Shown: positions 43,578 through 52,386, counted from the stretch's first letter. The stretch is 64,000 bases of DNA from CAXXOK01 sp963678055 (GCA_963678055.1 OY782679.1:682001-746000), one strand, 5' to 3'. Program-made: numbers and translations. Notes: a model not told the origin generated them from the letters alone.

Positions 43578-44246
43578 ATGGGTCAGAAAGTCAATCCCCA
43601 TGGCGCTCGCGTTGGCGTAATCTTTAACTGGAGCACGCGTTGGTACGCGAATAAGAAGGACTTTGCATCAAACCTTGCAGAGGATTTCAAGCTTCGCAAG
43701 ATGCTCAAGGAAAAGTATTATCAGACCGGTATCAGCCATATTGATATCGAACGCAGCGCTAACCGCGTTACCATCAACATTTTCACCGCCAAACCCGGTA
43801 TGATTATCGGCCGCGGCGGCGCGGGCATCGAAGCCCTGAAGCGCGATATTGACGCGTTCATGGGTAAGCCCGCCAATATCAATATCATGGAGATCAAAGT
43901 GCCCGAGACCAACGCACAGCTGGTGGCCGAGAACATCGCCCAGCAACTGGAAAAGCGTATCTCGTTCCGCCGCGCGATGAAGCAGTCCATGCAGCGCGCC
44001 ATGAAAGCCGGCGCCAAAGGCATCAAGACCGCTGTCGCAGGCCGTCTCAACGGTGCGGACATTGCCCGCTCCGAGCACTACCATGAAGGGTCTATCCCGC
44101 TGCAAACACTGCGCGCCGATATTGACTATGGGTTCGCAGAAGCAAAGACCACCTACGGCCGCCTGGGCGTGAAGGTGTGGATTTACAAAGGCCAGCGCCT
44201 GCCCCAGGCCAAACGTATCCAGGGCGCGCCCAAAGGAGGCATATAA
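43578..44246 (+). CDS. rpsC: 30S ribosomal protein S3
   Basis: A 222-residue S3. It starts GQKVNPHGARVGVI, has the KH domain motif PGMIIGRGGAGIEAL and the C-terminal domain segment VWIYKGQ. S3 lines the mRNA entry path and helps unwind mRNA. It ends 3 bp before rplP. Confidence 0.99.
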   Translation: MGQKVNPHGARVGVIFNWSTRWYANKKDFASNLAEDFKLRKMLKEKYYQTGISHIDIERSANRVTINIFTAKPGMIIGRGGAGIEALKRDIDAFMGKPANINIMEIKVPETNAQLVAENIAQQLEKRISFRRAMKQSMQRAMKAGAKGIKTAVAGRLNGADIARSEHYHEGSIPLQTLRADIDYGFAEAKTTYGRLGVKVWIYKGQRLPQAKRIQGAPKGGI

Positions 44247-44249
44247 GCT

Positions 44250-44687
44250 ATGTTAATGCCAAAGAGAGTCAAACGCCGCCGTGTATTCCGCGGCCGCATG
44301 AAGGGCAGAGCACAGCGCGGCAACTTTATCGCCTACGGTGAATTCGGGTTGGTCGCTACCGAGCCCTCCTGGGTAACCAGCCAGCAAATCGAAGCTGCCC
44401 GTATCGCCCTGACCCGTCACACCAAGCGTGGTGGTCAGGTTTGGATCAAGATTTTCCCTGACAAGCCTGTAACCGAAAAGCCCGCCGAAACCCGCATGGG
44501 TTCTGGTAAAGGCTCGCCGGAGTACTGGGTAGCCGTTGTTAAGCCCGACCGTGTATTGTTTGAAATCGCGGGCGTGCCTGAACCCATTGCTAGAGAAGCC
44601 CTGCGTCTTGCCGGGCACAAACTGCCGCTCAAGACCAAGATCATGCAGCGGATGGACACTATGAATGAAGCGGGTGGTGAAGCATAA
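44250..44687 (+). CDS. rplP: 50S ribosomal protein L16
   Basis: A 145-residue L16 placed between the A-site tRNA elbow and 5S rRNA region. LMPKRVKRRRVFRGRMKG at the start and MGSGKGSPEYWVAVVKPDR are diagnostic. The AAAGGAGG site lies in the end of rpsC. Its TAA shares one base with the rpmC ATG. Confidence 0.99.
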   Translation: MLMPKRVKRRRVFRGRMKGRAQRGNFIAYGEFGLVATEPSWVTSQQIEAARIALTRHTKRGGQVWIKIFPDKPVTEKPAETRMGSGKGSPEYWVAVVKPDRVLFEIAGVPEPIAREALRLAGHKLPLKTKIMQRMDTMNEAGGEA

Positions 44688-44884
44688 TGAAGGCCAACGA
44701 TCTTCAAGCCATGAACACAACTGAGCTTCAGACTAAAGTTTCTGAGCTTAAGGAAGAGCTGTTCAACCTTCGTTTTCAGCTTGCGACCGGCCAGCTGGAA
44801 AACACCATGGTCATCAAAGGCGTCAAACGCGATATCGCCCGTTGCTTGACCGTCCTTCGTCAACTGGAACAAAAAAACGCGTGA
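44687..44884 (+). CDS. rpmC: 50S ribosomal protein L29
   Basis: A 65-residue L29 near the tunnel exit, two helices: MNTTELQTKVSELKEELFNL and the conserved RFQLATGQLENTMVIK with VKRDIARCLTVL. It starts on the stop codon of rplP, so the two are translationally coupled. Confidence 0.97.
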   Translation: MKANDLQAMNTTELQTKVSELKEELFNLRFQLATGQLENTMVIKGVKRDIARCLTVLRQLEQKNA

Positions 44885-44925
44885 GTATTCGCGCTTGACT
44901 GATTATGAAGGAGGAAGCCGCTTCC

Positions 44926-45186
44926 ATGTCTGAACAAAGAGGACTTCGCAAAACCCGCGAAGGCATTGTCATCAGCGATAAGATGGATAAGACCATCGTT
45001 GTTGAAGTCAAAACCCGCGTACGCCATCCGCTGTATGGCAAAATCATGAACCAGTCCACTAAGCTGAAGGTGCATGATGAAAACAACGAATGCGGTATCG
45101 GCGATACCGTTTCCGTGATGGAGACCCGCCCGCTGTCCAGATCCAAGCGTTGGCGTCTGGTCGAAATCGTCGAAAAGGCGAAATAA
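44926..45186 (+). CDS. rpsQ: 30S ribosomal protein S17
   Basis: An 86-residue S17, an OB-fold primary binder of 16S rRNA. RKTREGIVISDKMDKTIVV and the loop VRHPLYGKI are diagnostic. I start at ATG 44926 after AAGGAGG; an ATG at 44905 precedes that site. rplN follows after 13 bp. Confidence 0.98.
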   Translation: MSEQRGLRKTREGIVISDKMDKTIVVEVKTRVRHPLYGKIMNQSTKLKVHDENNECGIGDTVSVMETRPLSRSKRWRLVEIVEKAK

Positions 45187-45199
45187 GGAGGAAACCCGT

Positions 45200-45568
45200 A
45201 TGATCCAGCCGCAAACGCGACTTAAAGTAGCCGATAATTCCGGCGCTAAAGAAATCATGTGCATCCGCGTGCTCGGCGGTTCGTTCCGCAGAGCGGGTAG
45301 CGTGGGCGACGTGATTGTGGCCAGCGTGAAAACCGCTAACCCCGGCAGCGCAGTGAAGAAGGGCGACGTAATTAAAGCCGTTATCGTCCGTCAACACAAA
45401 GAGATCCGCCGCCAGGACGGCAGCTATATTCGCTTTGACGATAATGCAGCCGTACTCATCAACGACGAAAAGCTGCCAAGGGGCACCCGTATTTTCGGGC
45501 CCGTGGCGCGCGAGCTCCGCGAGAAGGCGTATATGAAGATCGTCTCGCTGGCGCCCGAAGTACTGTAA
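45200..45568 (+). CDS. rplN: 50S ribosomal protein L14
   Basis: A 122-residue L14, part of the subunit interface and the RsfS binding site. IQPQTRLKVADNSGAKEIMCI and GTRIFGPVARELREK are fully conserved. Strong AAGGAGG precedes the ATG. Confidence 0.99.
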   Translation: MIQPQTRLKVADNSGAKEIMCIRVLGGSFRRAGSVGDVIVASVKTANPGSAVKKGDVIKAVIVRQHKEIRRQDGSYIRFDDNAAVLINDEKLPRGTRIFGPVARELREKAYMKIVSLAPEVL

Positions 45569-45581
45569 GGAGGGAGAACGA

Positions 45582-45929
45582 ATGAAGGTTCACGTGAAAA
45601 AGAACGATCAGGTCGTTGTCATCTCCGGGCCTGAGAGCATCAAGGGCAAACAGGGTAAGGTTCTTACCGTTTTGCCCGATGACAACAAGGTTGTTGTCGA
45701 AGGTGTAGCTTATGTGAGCAAACACCAAAAATCCCGTCGCCAGGGCCAACCGGGCGGCATCTACCAGAAGGAGCGCGCGCTGGATGCGTCCAACGTCATG
45801 CTCATCTGCCCCAAGTGCGGCAAAGCCTCACGCATCGGTAAAAAGGAAGTCGAAAAAGAAACCGACAAGGGGACCATGAAAAAGACCAGAGTCCGCGTGT
45901 GCAAACGCTGCAACGCGGAAATCGAGTAA
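45582..45929 (+). CDS. rplX: 50S ribosomal protein L24 with zinc-ribbon-like tail
   Basis: A 115-residue L24, an assembly initiator. The KOW motif is KNDQVVVISGPESIKGKQGKV. The second half has CPKCGKASRIG and, near the end, VCKRCNAEIE, two CxxC pairs that form a likely zinc ribbon seen in many Firmicute L24 proteins. rplE follows after 14 bp. Confidence 0.98.
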   Translation: MKVHVKKNDQVVVISGPESIKGKQGKVLTVLPDDNKVVVEGVAYVSKHQKSRRQGQPGGIYQKERALDASNVMLICPKCGKASRIGKKEVEKETDKGTMKKTRVRVCKRCNAEIE

Positions 45930-45943
45930 GGAGGTTCGGCTGA

Positions 45944-46486
45944 ATGGCAACACGGTTAAAGGAAAAGTTCCAAAAAGAAGCCGCACCTGCACTCAAGCAG
46001 AAATTCGGCTACAAGAACGACATGGAGATCCCCAAGATCCACAAAGTCGTTATCAACATGGGCCTGGGCGACTGTAAGGAAAATGCCAAAGCGCTGGAAA
46101 CAGCCGTGGCAGAACTCACCCAGATCGCAGGGCAGAAACCCATGATCACCAAAGCGCGCAAGTCTGTGGCAAACTTTAAGCTTCGCCAGGGCATGAGCGT
46201 GGGCGCGAAGGTTACCCTACGCGGCCAGCGCATGGACGAGTTCGTTGACAAGCTTGTCAATATCGTTCTTCCGCGCGTGCGCGACTTCCGCGGCGTATCC
46301 ACCAAGGCCTTTGACGGCCGTGGCAACTACGCCCTGGCATTGCGCGACCAGCTGATCTTCCCCGAAATCAACTATGATAAGGTGGATAAGATCCGCGGTA
46401 TGGAAATTATTTTCGTTACTTCGGCGAAGACCGATGAGGAATGCAAAGAGCTTTTGACCCTCCTCGGCATGCCGTACGCTTCGTAA
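45944..46486 (+). CDS. rplE: 50S ribosomal protein L5
   Basis: A 180-residue L5 that binds 5S rRNA and the P-site tRNA. IPKIHKVVINMGLGDCKENAK, the KARKSVANFKLRQG segment and IIFVTSAKTDEECKELL at the end are diagnostic. AAGGAGG precedes the ATG. Confidence 0.99.
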   Translation: MATRLKEKFQKEAAPALKQKFGYKNDMEIPKIHKVVINMGLGDCKENAKALETAVAELTQIAGQKPMITKARKSVANFKLRQGMSVGAKVTLRGQRMDEFVDKLVNIVLPRVRDFRGVSTKAFDGRGNYALALRDQLIFPEINYDKVDKIRGMEIIFVTSAKTDEECKELLTLLGMPYAS

Positions 46487-46507
46487 GTACAGAAGGGAGA
46501 CAACATC

Positions 46508-46693
46508 GTGGCAAAGACAAGCATGAAGATTAAGCAGGCACGCCCCGCAAAATTCTCCACTCGGGCTTACACGCGCTGCAACCTGTGCGGACGTCCGCAT
46601 TCGGTTTTGCGCAAGTATGGCATCTGCCGCATCTGCTTCAGAGAACTGGCATACAAAGGCCAGATCCCAGGCGTCCGCAAAGCCAGCTGGTAA
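46508..46693 (+). CDS. rpsN: 30S ribosomal protein S14, zinc type
   Basis: A 61-residue S14 of the short zinc-binding form. Cys24, Cys27, Cys40 and Cys43 give the CxxC-x12-CxxC pattern. It starts at GTG after AAGGGAG, 21 bp from rplE. The longer zinc-free paralogue used under zinc limitation is not in this window. Confidence 0.98.
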   Translation: MAKTSMKIKQARPAKFSTRAYTRCNLCGRPHSVLRKYGICRICFRELAYKGQIPGVRKASW

Positions 46694-46720
46694 GCGGAAC
46701 GGAACAAAGGAGGTTTTCCC

Positions 46721-47119
46721 ATGGTCATGAATGATCCCATCGCCGATATGCTCACCCGCATCCGCAATGCGCAGGTGGCCAAGCATGATGCGGTCGTCAT
46801 CCCTGCCTCAAACCCCAAGAAAGCCATTGCTAAGATTCTTCTTGCAGAGGGTTATGTCAGGGGCATTGATTTCATCAAAGACGGCCCGCAAGGTAATATA
46901 AAAATCACACTCAAGTATATCGAAGGCAAGCAGCCCGTGATCGCGGGGCTTAAGAAGATTTCTAAGCCCGGCCTGCGCGTGTACGCCAAGAACGGTTCCT
47001 TGCCTAAGGTCCTGGGCGGCCTTGGTATCGCGATCATCTCCACCTCTAAAGGTTTGATGACCGATAAGGAAGCCCGTAAACAGATGGTTGGCGGCGAAGT
47101 GCTCGCCTACGTCTGGTAA
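46721..47119 (+). CDS. rpsH: 30S ribosomal protein S8
   Basis: A 132-residue S8, a primary 16S rRNA binder that in E. coli represses the spc genes. NDPIADMLTRIRNAQ and the end block GGLGIAIISTSKGLMTDKEARK are diagnostic. Two candidate ATGs (46721, 46727) lie after AAAGGAGG; I took the first. Confidence 0.99.
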   Translation: MVMNDPIADMLTRIRNAQVAKHDAVVIPASNPKKAIAKILLAEGYVRGIDFIKDGPQGNIKITLKYIEGKQPVIAGLKKISKPGLRVYAKNGSLPKVLGGLGIAIISTSKGLMTDKEARKQMVGGEVLAYVW

Positions 47120-47140
47120 CGGCAGGGAGGGGAAGAAGAA

Positions 47141-47680
47141 ATGTCAAGAATCGGTAATGCACCTATCACCGTTCCTGCCGGTGTAACAGTCACAGTGGAC
47201 GATAAGAACGTGGTGACTGTCAAAGGCCCCAAGGGCACGCTTGTGCAGGCTGTTAACAGCGATATCAAACTCGTTGAAGAAAACGGCGTTCTCACACTGA
47301 AGCGCCCGACCGACGCCAAGCCGCATAAGGCCATGCATGGCCTGTACCGCAGCCTGGTGAACAACATGGTCGTTGGCGTGACGGATGGCTTTACCAAGAG
47401 CCTCAAGCTCGTTGGTACCGGCTATCGCGCCGCCGCAGAAGGAAAGAAACTCACCATCAACATCGGGTTCTCGCACCCCGTGATTCTGGAAGCACCTGAA
47501 CACGTGGAGTTCGAGACCCCCGATCAGACCACCATCGTGGTCAAAGGCATCAACAAACAGGTTGTTGGCAACCTTGCCGCCGATATCCGCGCCATTCGCA
47601 AGCCTGAGCCGTATCTGGGCAAAGGCATTCGCTATGTGGACGAGCAGATTCGCCGCAAGGAAGGCAAATCCGGTAAGTAA
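47141..47680 (+). CDS. rplF: 50S ribosomal protein L6
   Basis: A 179-residue L6 near the GTPase-associated region. SRIGNAPITVPAGVTV, the central GYRAAAEGKKLTINIGFSHP and the signature PEPYLGKGIRYVDEQIRRKEGK are present. GGGAGGGG precedes the ATG. Confidence 0.99.
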   Translation: MSRIGNAPITVPAGVTVTVDDKNVVTVKGPKGTLVQAVNSDIKLVEENGVLTLKRPTDAKPHKAMHGLYRSLVNNMVVGVTDGFTKSLKLVGTGYRAAAEGKKLTINIGFSHPVILEAPEHVEFETPDQTTIVVKGINKQVVGNLAADIRAIRKPEPYLGKGIRYVDEQIRRKEGKSGK

Positions 47681-47695
47681 GGAAGGGGATTGCAG

Positions 47696-48064
47696 ATGTA
47701 TAAAAAGAAAGATCGCAATGCAGACCGCGTGGTTCGCCATGCTCGCGTCCGCAAAAAGGTCACAGGCACCCCGGACATACCGCGCCTTTGCGTATACCGG
47801 AGCCTGAACAACATTTACGCGCAAGTGATTGACGATACCAAGGGTGTAACCCTTGTTGCCGCCTCCACCATGGAGAAGGACGTTAAAGAGCGCACCAAAG
47901 ACACCGACAAAAAGGGCGCTGCTAAGATCGTCGGCCAGGCGATTGCAGAACGCGCGAAAAAAGCCGGCGTAGACAAAGTGGTCTTCGACCGCGGCGGCTA
48001 TGTGTATACGGGCCGTGTGGCTGAGCTGGCCACTGCCGCCCGCGAAGCCGGACTTAAGTTCTAA
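47696..48064 (+). CDS. rplR: 50S ribosomal protein L18
   Basis: A 122-residue L18 that binds 5S rRNA with L5. RHARVRKKVTGTPDIPRLCVYRS begins the domain, and the ending FDRGGYVYTGRVAELATAAREAGL is diagnostic. ATG 47696 follows GGAAGGGG; a TTG two codons earlier is not needed. Confidence 0.98.
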   Translation: MYKKKDRNADRVVRHARVRKKVTGTPDIPRLCVYRSLNNIYAQVIDDTKGVTLVAASTMEKDVKERTKDTDKKGAAKIVGQAIAERAKKAGVDKVVFDRGGYVYTGRVAELATAAREAGLKF

Positions 48065-48078
48065 AGGAGGACGAACGC

Positions 48079-48588
48079 ATGCAACGCATGGGACAACGCA
48101 GAGACCAGGATAGCGAATTTAAAGAAAAGCTCGTCGCCATTAACCGCGTTACCAAGGTTGTTAAAGGCGGACGTAACTTCCGCTTTACAGCGCTGATCGT
48201 GGTCGGCGATGAAAAAGGTCGCGTGGGTGCAGGCATCGGCAAAGCTGCCGAAGTCGCGGAAGCCATTCGCAAGGGCGTAGATAAGGCCAAGAAAAACCTG
48301 ATCAACGTACCGATTACGGGCACCAGCATCCCGCACGAATCCATTGGCCGTTATGGCACCGGTAAAGTCGTACTGCTTCCCGCACCGGAAGGTACCGGCG
48401 TCATCGCAGGCGGCGCAGCGCGCGCCGTGCTGGAACTCGCCGGCGTACGCGATATCCGTACCAAGAGCTACGGCACCAATAACCGCATCAACATGGTGAA
48501 AGCAACACTGGAAGGGCTCAAGCAGCTCCGCACGGTCGAGCAGATCGCCAAGCTCCGCGGCAAAACCGTGGAAGAAATCCTGGGCTAA
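48079..48588 (+). CDS. rpsE: 30S ribosomal protein S5
   Basis: A 169-residue S5, important for decoding accuracy and mRNA entry. EFKEKLVAINRVTKVVKGGR is the spectinomycin-loop region, followed by DEKGRVGAGIGKAAEV and the C-terminal domain with TGVIAGGAARAVLELAG. AAAGGAGG precedes the ATG. Confidence 0.99.
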   Translation: MQRMGQRRDQDSEFKEKLVAINRVTKVVKGGRNFRFTALIVVGDEKGRVGAGIGKAAEVAEAIRKGVDKAKKNLINVPITGTSIPHESIGRYGTGKVVLLPAPEGTGVIAGGAARAVLELAGVRDIRTKSYGTNNRINMVKATLEGLKQLRTVEQIAKLRGKTVEEILG

Positions 48589-48601
48589 GGAGGACGACGA
48601 C

Positions 48602-48784
48602 ATGAAATTGTACATTACACTTAAAAAATCGCCGATCTCAAGCCTGCAGGTGCACAAAGACACCGTTGCCGCACTGGGCCTTCGCAAGATTGGCCAGACC
48701 GTGGTAAAGGAAGATAACCCCTGTGTTCGGGGGCAAATTTTCCGTGTAAAGCATATGATCGACGTAGTTGAGAAAGCTAAGTAG
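48602..48784 (+). CDS. rpmD: 50S ribosomal protein L30
   Basis: A 60-residue L30. LYITLKKSPIS, ALGLRKIGQTVVKEDNP and VRGQIFRVKHMIDV cover the whole family pattern. It sits between rpsE and rplO, each about 12 bp away, as in most Firmicutes. Confidence 0.98.
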   Translation: MKLYITLKKSPISSLQVHKDTVAALGLRKIGQTVVKEDNPCVRGQIFRVKHMIDVVEKAK

Positions 48785-48796
48785 GAGGGATTGCCG

Positions 48797-49237
48797 ATGA
48801 AATTGCATGAACTGCAGCCCGCCGCTGGTTCCACCACATCCCCCAAGCGTCTGGGCAGGGGTACAGGTTCAGGTCTTGGCAAGACCTCCGGCAAAGGGCA
48901 CAAGGGCCAGAACGCCCGCTCCGGCGGCGGCGTACGCCCCGGATTTGAAGGCGGCCAGATGCCACTGACGCGCCGTGTCCCCAAACGAGGGTTCACCAAT
49001 ATTTTCCGTACCGAGTACGCAACTGTTAATGTCGGGAATCTCGACATCTTCACGGATGGCTCTGTGGTCACTGCGGAAATGCTTAAGGATGCCGGTCTGA
49101 TCAAAAAGACCTCGAATGGCGTAAAAATCCTTGGCGACGGCGAGCTTACCAAAAAGCTAACCGTGCAAGCAGCAAAGTTTTCCAAGAGTGCACAGGAGAA
49201 GATCGAGACCCTCGGCGGGAAAGCCGAGGTGAAGTAA
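48797..49237 (+). CDS. rplO: 50S ribosomal protein L15
   Basis: A 146-residue L15. MKLHELQPAAGS, the glycine-rich rRNA-binding stretch GRGTGSGLGKTSGKGHKGQ and the segment FEGGQMPLTRRVPKRGF are diagnostic. ATG 48797 follows GGAGGG; secY starts 1 bp after the stop. Confidence 0.98.
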   Translation: MKLHELQPAAGSTTSPKRLGRGTGSGLGKTSGKGHKGQNARSGGGVRPGFEGGQMPLTRRVPKRGFTNIFRTEYATVNVGNLDIFTDGSVVTAEMLKDAGLIKKTSNGVKILGDGELTKKLTVQAAKFSKSAQEKIETLGGKAEVK

Positions 49238-49238
49238 C

Positions 49239-50531
49239 ATGGCGCGTAACCGCAACAACCCCGGCATGATGGAATCGCTGCGCAATGCGTGGAAGGTCAA
49301 TGATATTCGCAAAAAGCTGATCTACACCTTCATGATGCTGGTTCTATTCCGTTTGGTTGGCGTGATTCCCGCGCCCGGTGTTGACTATGTGGCTGTGCAA
49401 GCCGCAGTCGGCACGCAGAAGTTACCGCTGTTGGATCTGGTCAACATGATGACCGGTAACAACTTCTCTCAAATGACCATCATGGCCATGGGTATTACAC
49501 CCTACATCAACGCCAGCATTATTATGCAGCTGCTGACCATCGCCATCCCGGCGCTGGAACGCATGCAAAAGAGCGGCGATGAAGGCCGTAAAAAGATTGC
49601 ACAAATCACCCGCTATGTCACCGTAGGTCTTGCGATCTTCCAGGCAATTGGTCTGGTAGCAAGCCTTGGTTACATTAAAGCCGGATGGTATAACTATGTG
49701 CTGGTTGGCGTCTCCATGGCAGGTGGTACTGCTTTGGCCATGTGGCTGGGCGAGCGCATTACCGAAAAAGGCATTGGTAACGGTATCTCGCTGCTGATCG
49801 CCGCCGGTATCGTCAACAACCTGTTCAACGGTTATGTGCAGCTTGGTAAAGAAGCGCTCAACGCCACGGCTCTTGGCCCGTGGCTGACACTGATTGCGGT
49901 GCTTGCAGTTTCCCTGTTGATGATCGTGATCATCACCTGGGCAGACCTTGGCGTGCGCCGCATTAACGTACATTTTGCTAAACGCGTATCCGGACGCAAG
50001 ATGTACGGTGGGCAAAACCAGGTCATCCCGCTCAAGCTCATCTCCGTGGGCGTGCTGCCGTTGATCTTTGCCTACTCCTTCATGGCGTTCCCCGGCACGA
50101 TTATTCAGTTGGTCGGCGGAGCGGACAGCGGTCTTGCCGTGTGGTGGGCCCAAAATATGTATTCGTCTTCAATCGGATATCAGGGCGTGATGGCATTGCT
50201 CATCTTTGCATTCACGTTCTTCTACTCGTCCATTTCTTTCAATCCCGATGAGATTGCAAAGAATATCCAGCAGCAGGGCGGCGCGATCCCCTCGGTTCGT
50301 CCCGGCCGGCCGACGGTTGAGTACTTAAGTCGCATCAACAAACGACTGACGATGTTTGCCGCCGTCTTCCTGGCGTTGCTGGCAACGATCCCCGGTTTGT
50401 TTGCAAGGAGCACTGCGCAAGCGCTGCCCTTTGGTGCATCCAGTATCCTGATCGTGGTTTCCGTTATCCTGGAAACCAAGCGGCAGTTGGATGAGCACTT
50501 GGTATCCCGTAACTACGATAAAATCTCCTAA
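49239..50531 (+). CDS. secY: Protein translocase subunit SecY
   Basis: The 430-residue channel of the Sec translocon, ten membrane segments. IRKKLIYTFMMLVLFRLVG starts it, the plug region follows, and the cytoplasmic loop between segments 8 and 9 holds RPGRPTVEYLSRINKRLTMF. A C-terminal QLDEHLVSRNYDKI tail ends it. Position after rplO is universal. Confidence 0.99.
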   Translation: MARNRNNPGMMESLRNAWKVNDIRKKLIYTFMMLVLFRLVGVIPAPGVDYVAVQAAVGTQKLPLLDLVNMMTGNNFSQMTIMAMGITPYINASIIMQLLTIAIPALERMQKSGDEGRKKIAQITRYVTVGLAIFQAIGLVASLGYIKAGWYNYVLVGVSMAGGTALAMWLGERITEKGIGNGISLLIAAGIVNNLFNGYVQLGKEALNATALGPWLTLIAVLAVSLLMIVIITWADLGVRRINVHFAKRVSGRKMYGGQNQVIPLKLISVGVLPLIFAYSFMAFPGTIIQLVGGADSGLAVWWAQNMYSSSIGYQGVMALLIFAFTFFYSSISFNPDEIAKNIQQQGGAIPSVRPGRPTVEYLSRINKRLTMFAAVFLALLATIPGLFARSTAQALPFGASSILIVVSVILETKRQLDEHLVSRNYDKIS

Positions 50532-50630
50532 CTCGCCCGTAGGACATAATCTGCGTTGGCAGCATGGGCCGGTAAACCACCCTCGTGTCCAAGCAGTTCA
50601 AACCTTCGGAACAAGCGGGAGACTTGCGTC

Positions 50631-50654
50631 CTCCTTATGAACAACGCATAGGAG
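50631..50654 (+). promoter_or_regulatory. Hairpin that could mask the adk ribosome binding site
   Basis: CTCC-T-TATG (50631-50639) can pair with CATAGGAG (50647-50654) around loop AACAACG, with one bulged T. The right arm contains the AGGAG site used by adk. The 132-base secY-adk gap is long for this operon and holds no gene. Confidence 0.5.
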
Positions 50655-50663
50655 ATAATAGGT

Positions 50664-51293
50664 ATGAAAATCATTCTTCTCGGCCCTCCTGGAGCGGGCA
50701 AAGGCACGCAGGCACAGATTATCTGTGATACCTTCAAGCTGGCCCACATCTCCACGGGCGATATGCTTCGCTCCGCGATTCAGAAACAAACGGAAACTGG
50801 CCTGAAAGCCAAAACGTTTATGGATCAAGGTGCGCTGGTTCCTGACAATGTCGTAATCGACCTCGTTCGGGAACGCGTGCAGGAGCCCGACTGCGAAAAT
50901 GGCTACATTCTGGACGGGTTTCCCCGTACCGTGGAACAAGCCAAAGCGCTGGAGAGCATTGCCACCATTGATGCTGTTATCGACATCAATCTGCCCGACG
51001 ATTTTCTGATCGAACGGCTTTCCGGCCGCCGGGTATGCCCCAAGTGCGGCAGATCGTACCACACCGAGCTTCTGGCAGGTAAAACCACCTGTGAAGACGA
51101 CGGAACCACGCTTGTACAGCGCGAAGATGATAAACCCGAAACGGTGCTTAGCCGCCTGAAGGTGTATTATCAGAAAACCGCGCCGCTGATTGAGTACTAC
51201 AGTGCCAAAGGCATTGTACATGCTGTGGATGGTACCCAGTATTACAAAATCCTCGGCGAAACCATCGCCAAAGAGCTGCGGTCCGTGCAATGA
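50664..51293 (+). CDS. adk: Adenylate kinase
   Basis: A 209-residue enzyme that interconverts AMP, ADP and ATP. The P-loop is GPPGAGKGT (7-15) and the AMP site includes HISTGDMLRSAI. The lid carries Cys125, Cys128, Cys143 and Asp146, a Cys3-Asp zinc site of Gram-positive type. Its ribosome binding site may be masked by a hairpin. Its TGA overlaps map by 4 bp. Confidence 0.98.
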   Translation: MKIILLGPPGAGKGTQAQIICDTFKLAHISTGDMLRSAIQKQTETGLKAKTFMDQGALVPDNVVIDLVRERVQEPDCENGYILDGFPRTVEQAKALESIATIDAVIDINLPDDFLIERLSGRRVCPKCGRSYHTELLAGKTTCEDDGTTLVQREDDKPETVLSRLKVYYQKTAPLIEYYSAKGIVHAVDGTQYYKILGETIAKELRSVQ

Positions 51294-52072
51294 TTTATCT
51301 CAAAAGCGCGGCGCAGATCGCAGTGATGCGAAAGGCCGGAGCACTGCTATACGATGTGCTCAGCGAAGTGCGCCAGGCTGTAAAGCCCGGCATCACGACC
51401 AAAGCCCTCGATGGCATGGCTGAAAAGCTGATTCGAGATCGGGGGGCCAAACCTTCGTTTCTCGGTTACCGGGGATTTCCGGCTACGCTTTGTACATCGC
51501 TCAACGAGCAGGTGGTTCACGGCATTCCCAGTGATTCGGTCGTCCTCAAGGAAGGGGATATCCTCTCTGTTGATTGCGGACTGGTCCTGGATGGATGGCA
51601 GTCCGACAGCGCGTTTACTGTGGGAGTTGGCAACATATCCCCGGAAAAGCGTAAGCTGATTGAAGTCACGGAGCAGTGCTTCTTCCTGGGCGCGCAGCAG
51701 GCTTTAAACGGTGGCCGGCTGCAGGATATCAGCCATGCGATTCAGACCCTGGCAGAAAGCCACGGCTACGGAGTCATCCGCGAGCTGGTGGGTCACGGAA
51801 TCGGACGCGATATGCACGAAGAGCCCAGTGTTCCAAACTTCGGCAGGGCAGGGCAGGGCGCACGCCTTCGCGAAGGCCTGACCCTGGCAGTGGAACCCAT
51901 GATTTCCATGAAGGATCCCTCCGTAATGGAGCTATCCGATGGATGGACCATTGTGACCATTGACCAGAGCCCCTGTGCGCATTACGAGCACACCCTGGCC
52001 ATCAACGAAAACGGGCTGCCTGAACTGTTAAGCTTCCCGGGCTATGTATTCTCGGAGGTGGACAGCAAGTGA
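51290..52072 (+). CDS. map: Methionine aminopeptidase, type I
   Basis: A 260-residue metalloprotease that removes the initiator methionine. Metal ligands are seen in the conserved strands ILSVDCGLVLDGWQSDSAFT, VGHGIGRDMHEEPSVPNF, LAVEPMI and HYEHTLAI. It lacks the N-terminal zinc finger of longer types. It overlaps adk and the KOW gene by 4 bp each, so all are coupled. Confidence 0.98.
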   Translation: MIYLKSAAQIAVMRKAGALLYDVLSEVRQAVKPGITTKALDGMAEKLIRDRGAKPSFLGYRGFPATLCTSLNEQVVHGIPSDSVVLKEGDILSVDCGLVLDGWQSDSAFTVGVGNISPEKRKLIEVTEQCFFLGAQQALNGGRLQDISHAIQTLAESHGYGVIRELVGHGIGRDMHEEPSVPNFGRAGQGARLREGLTLAVEPMISMKDPSVMELSDGWTIVTIDQSPCAHYEHTLAINENGLPELLSFPGYVFSEVDSK

Positions 52073-52386
52073 AACCCGCAGTACAGGAGATTGGACGCGT
52101 AGTGTTCTCTAAACAGGGGCACGATGCGGGCAATGCATTTCTTGTCGTGGGTGTGCTGGACGAGAAATACGTCCTGATCGCCGATGGCGATAGCCGTAAG
52201 CTTGCCAAACCCAAGAAGAAGCAGATCAAGCATCTGCGCTCTACGCCTTATGTGGCAGCCGAAGTACTCGACGCCATTGCAAAACAGGCTCAGACCGCCG
52301 ACAGCGACATCCGCAAAGCACTCAAGACCTATCTTGACACCATCAGTTCTCGCCTACAAGACAAGGAGGAACCCACATTTGTCTAA
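52069..52386 (+). CDS. KOW-domain RNA-binding protein (L14e-like)
   Basis: A 105-residue protein. The first 50 residues match a KOW/L14e-type RNA-binding barrel: EIGRVVFSKQGHDAGNAFLVV then YVLIADGDSRKLAKPKKKQIKHL. The rest is helical. Such genes occur between map and infA in Clostridia; a ribosome-linked role is inferred from this. The GTG start lies in the map stop, and the last 8 bases overlap infA. Confidence 0.83.
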   Translation: MKPAVQEIGRVVFSKQGHDAGNAFLVVGVLDEKYVLIADGDSRKLAKPKKKQIKHLRSTPYVAAEVLDAIAKQAQTADSDIRKALKTYLDTISSRLQDKEEPTFV

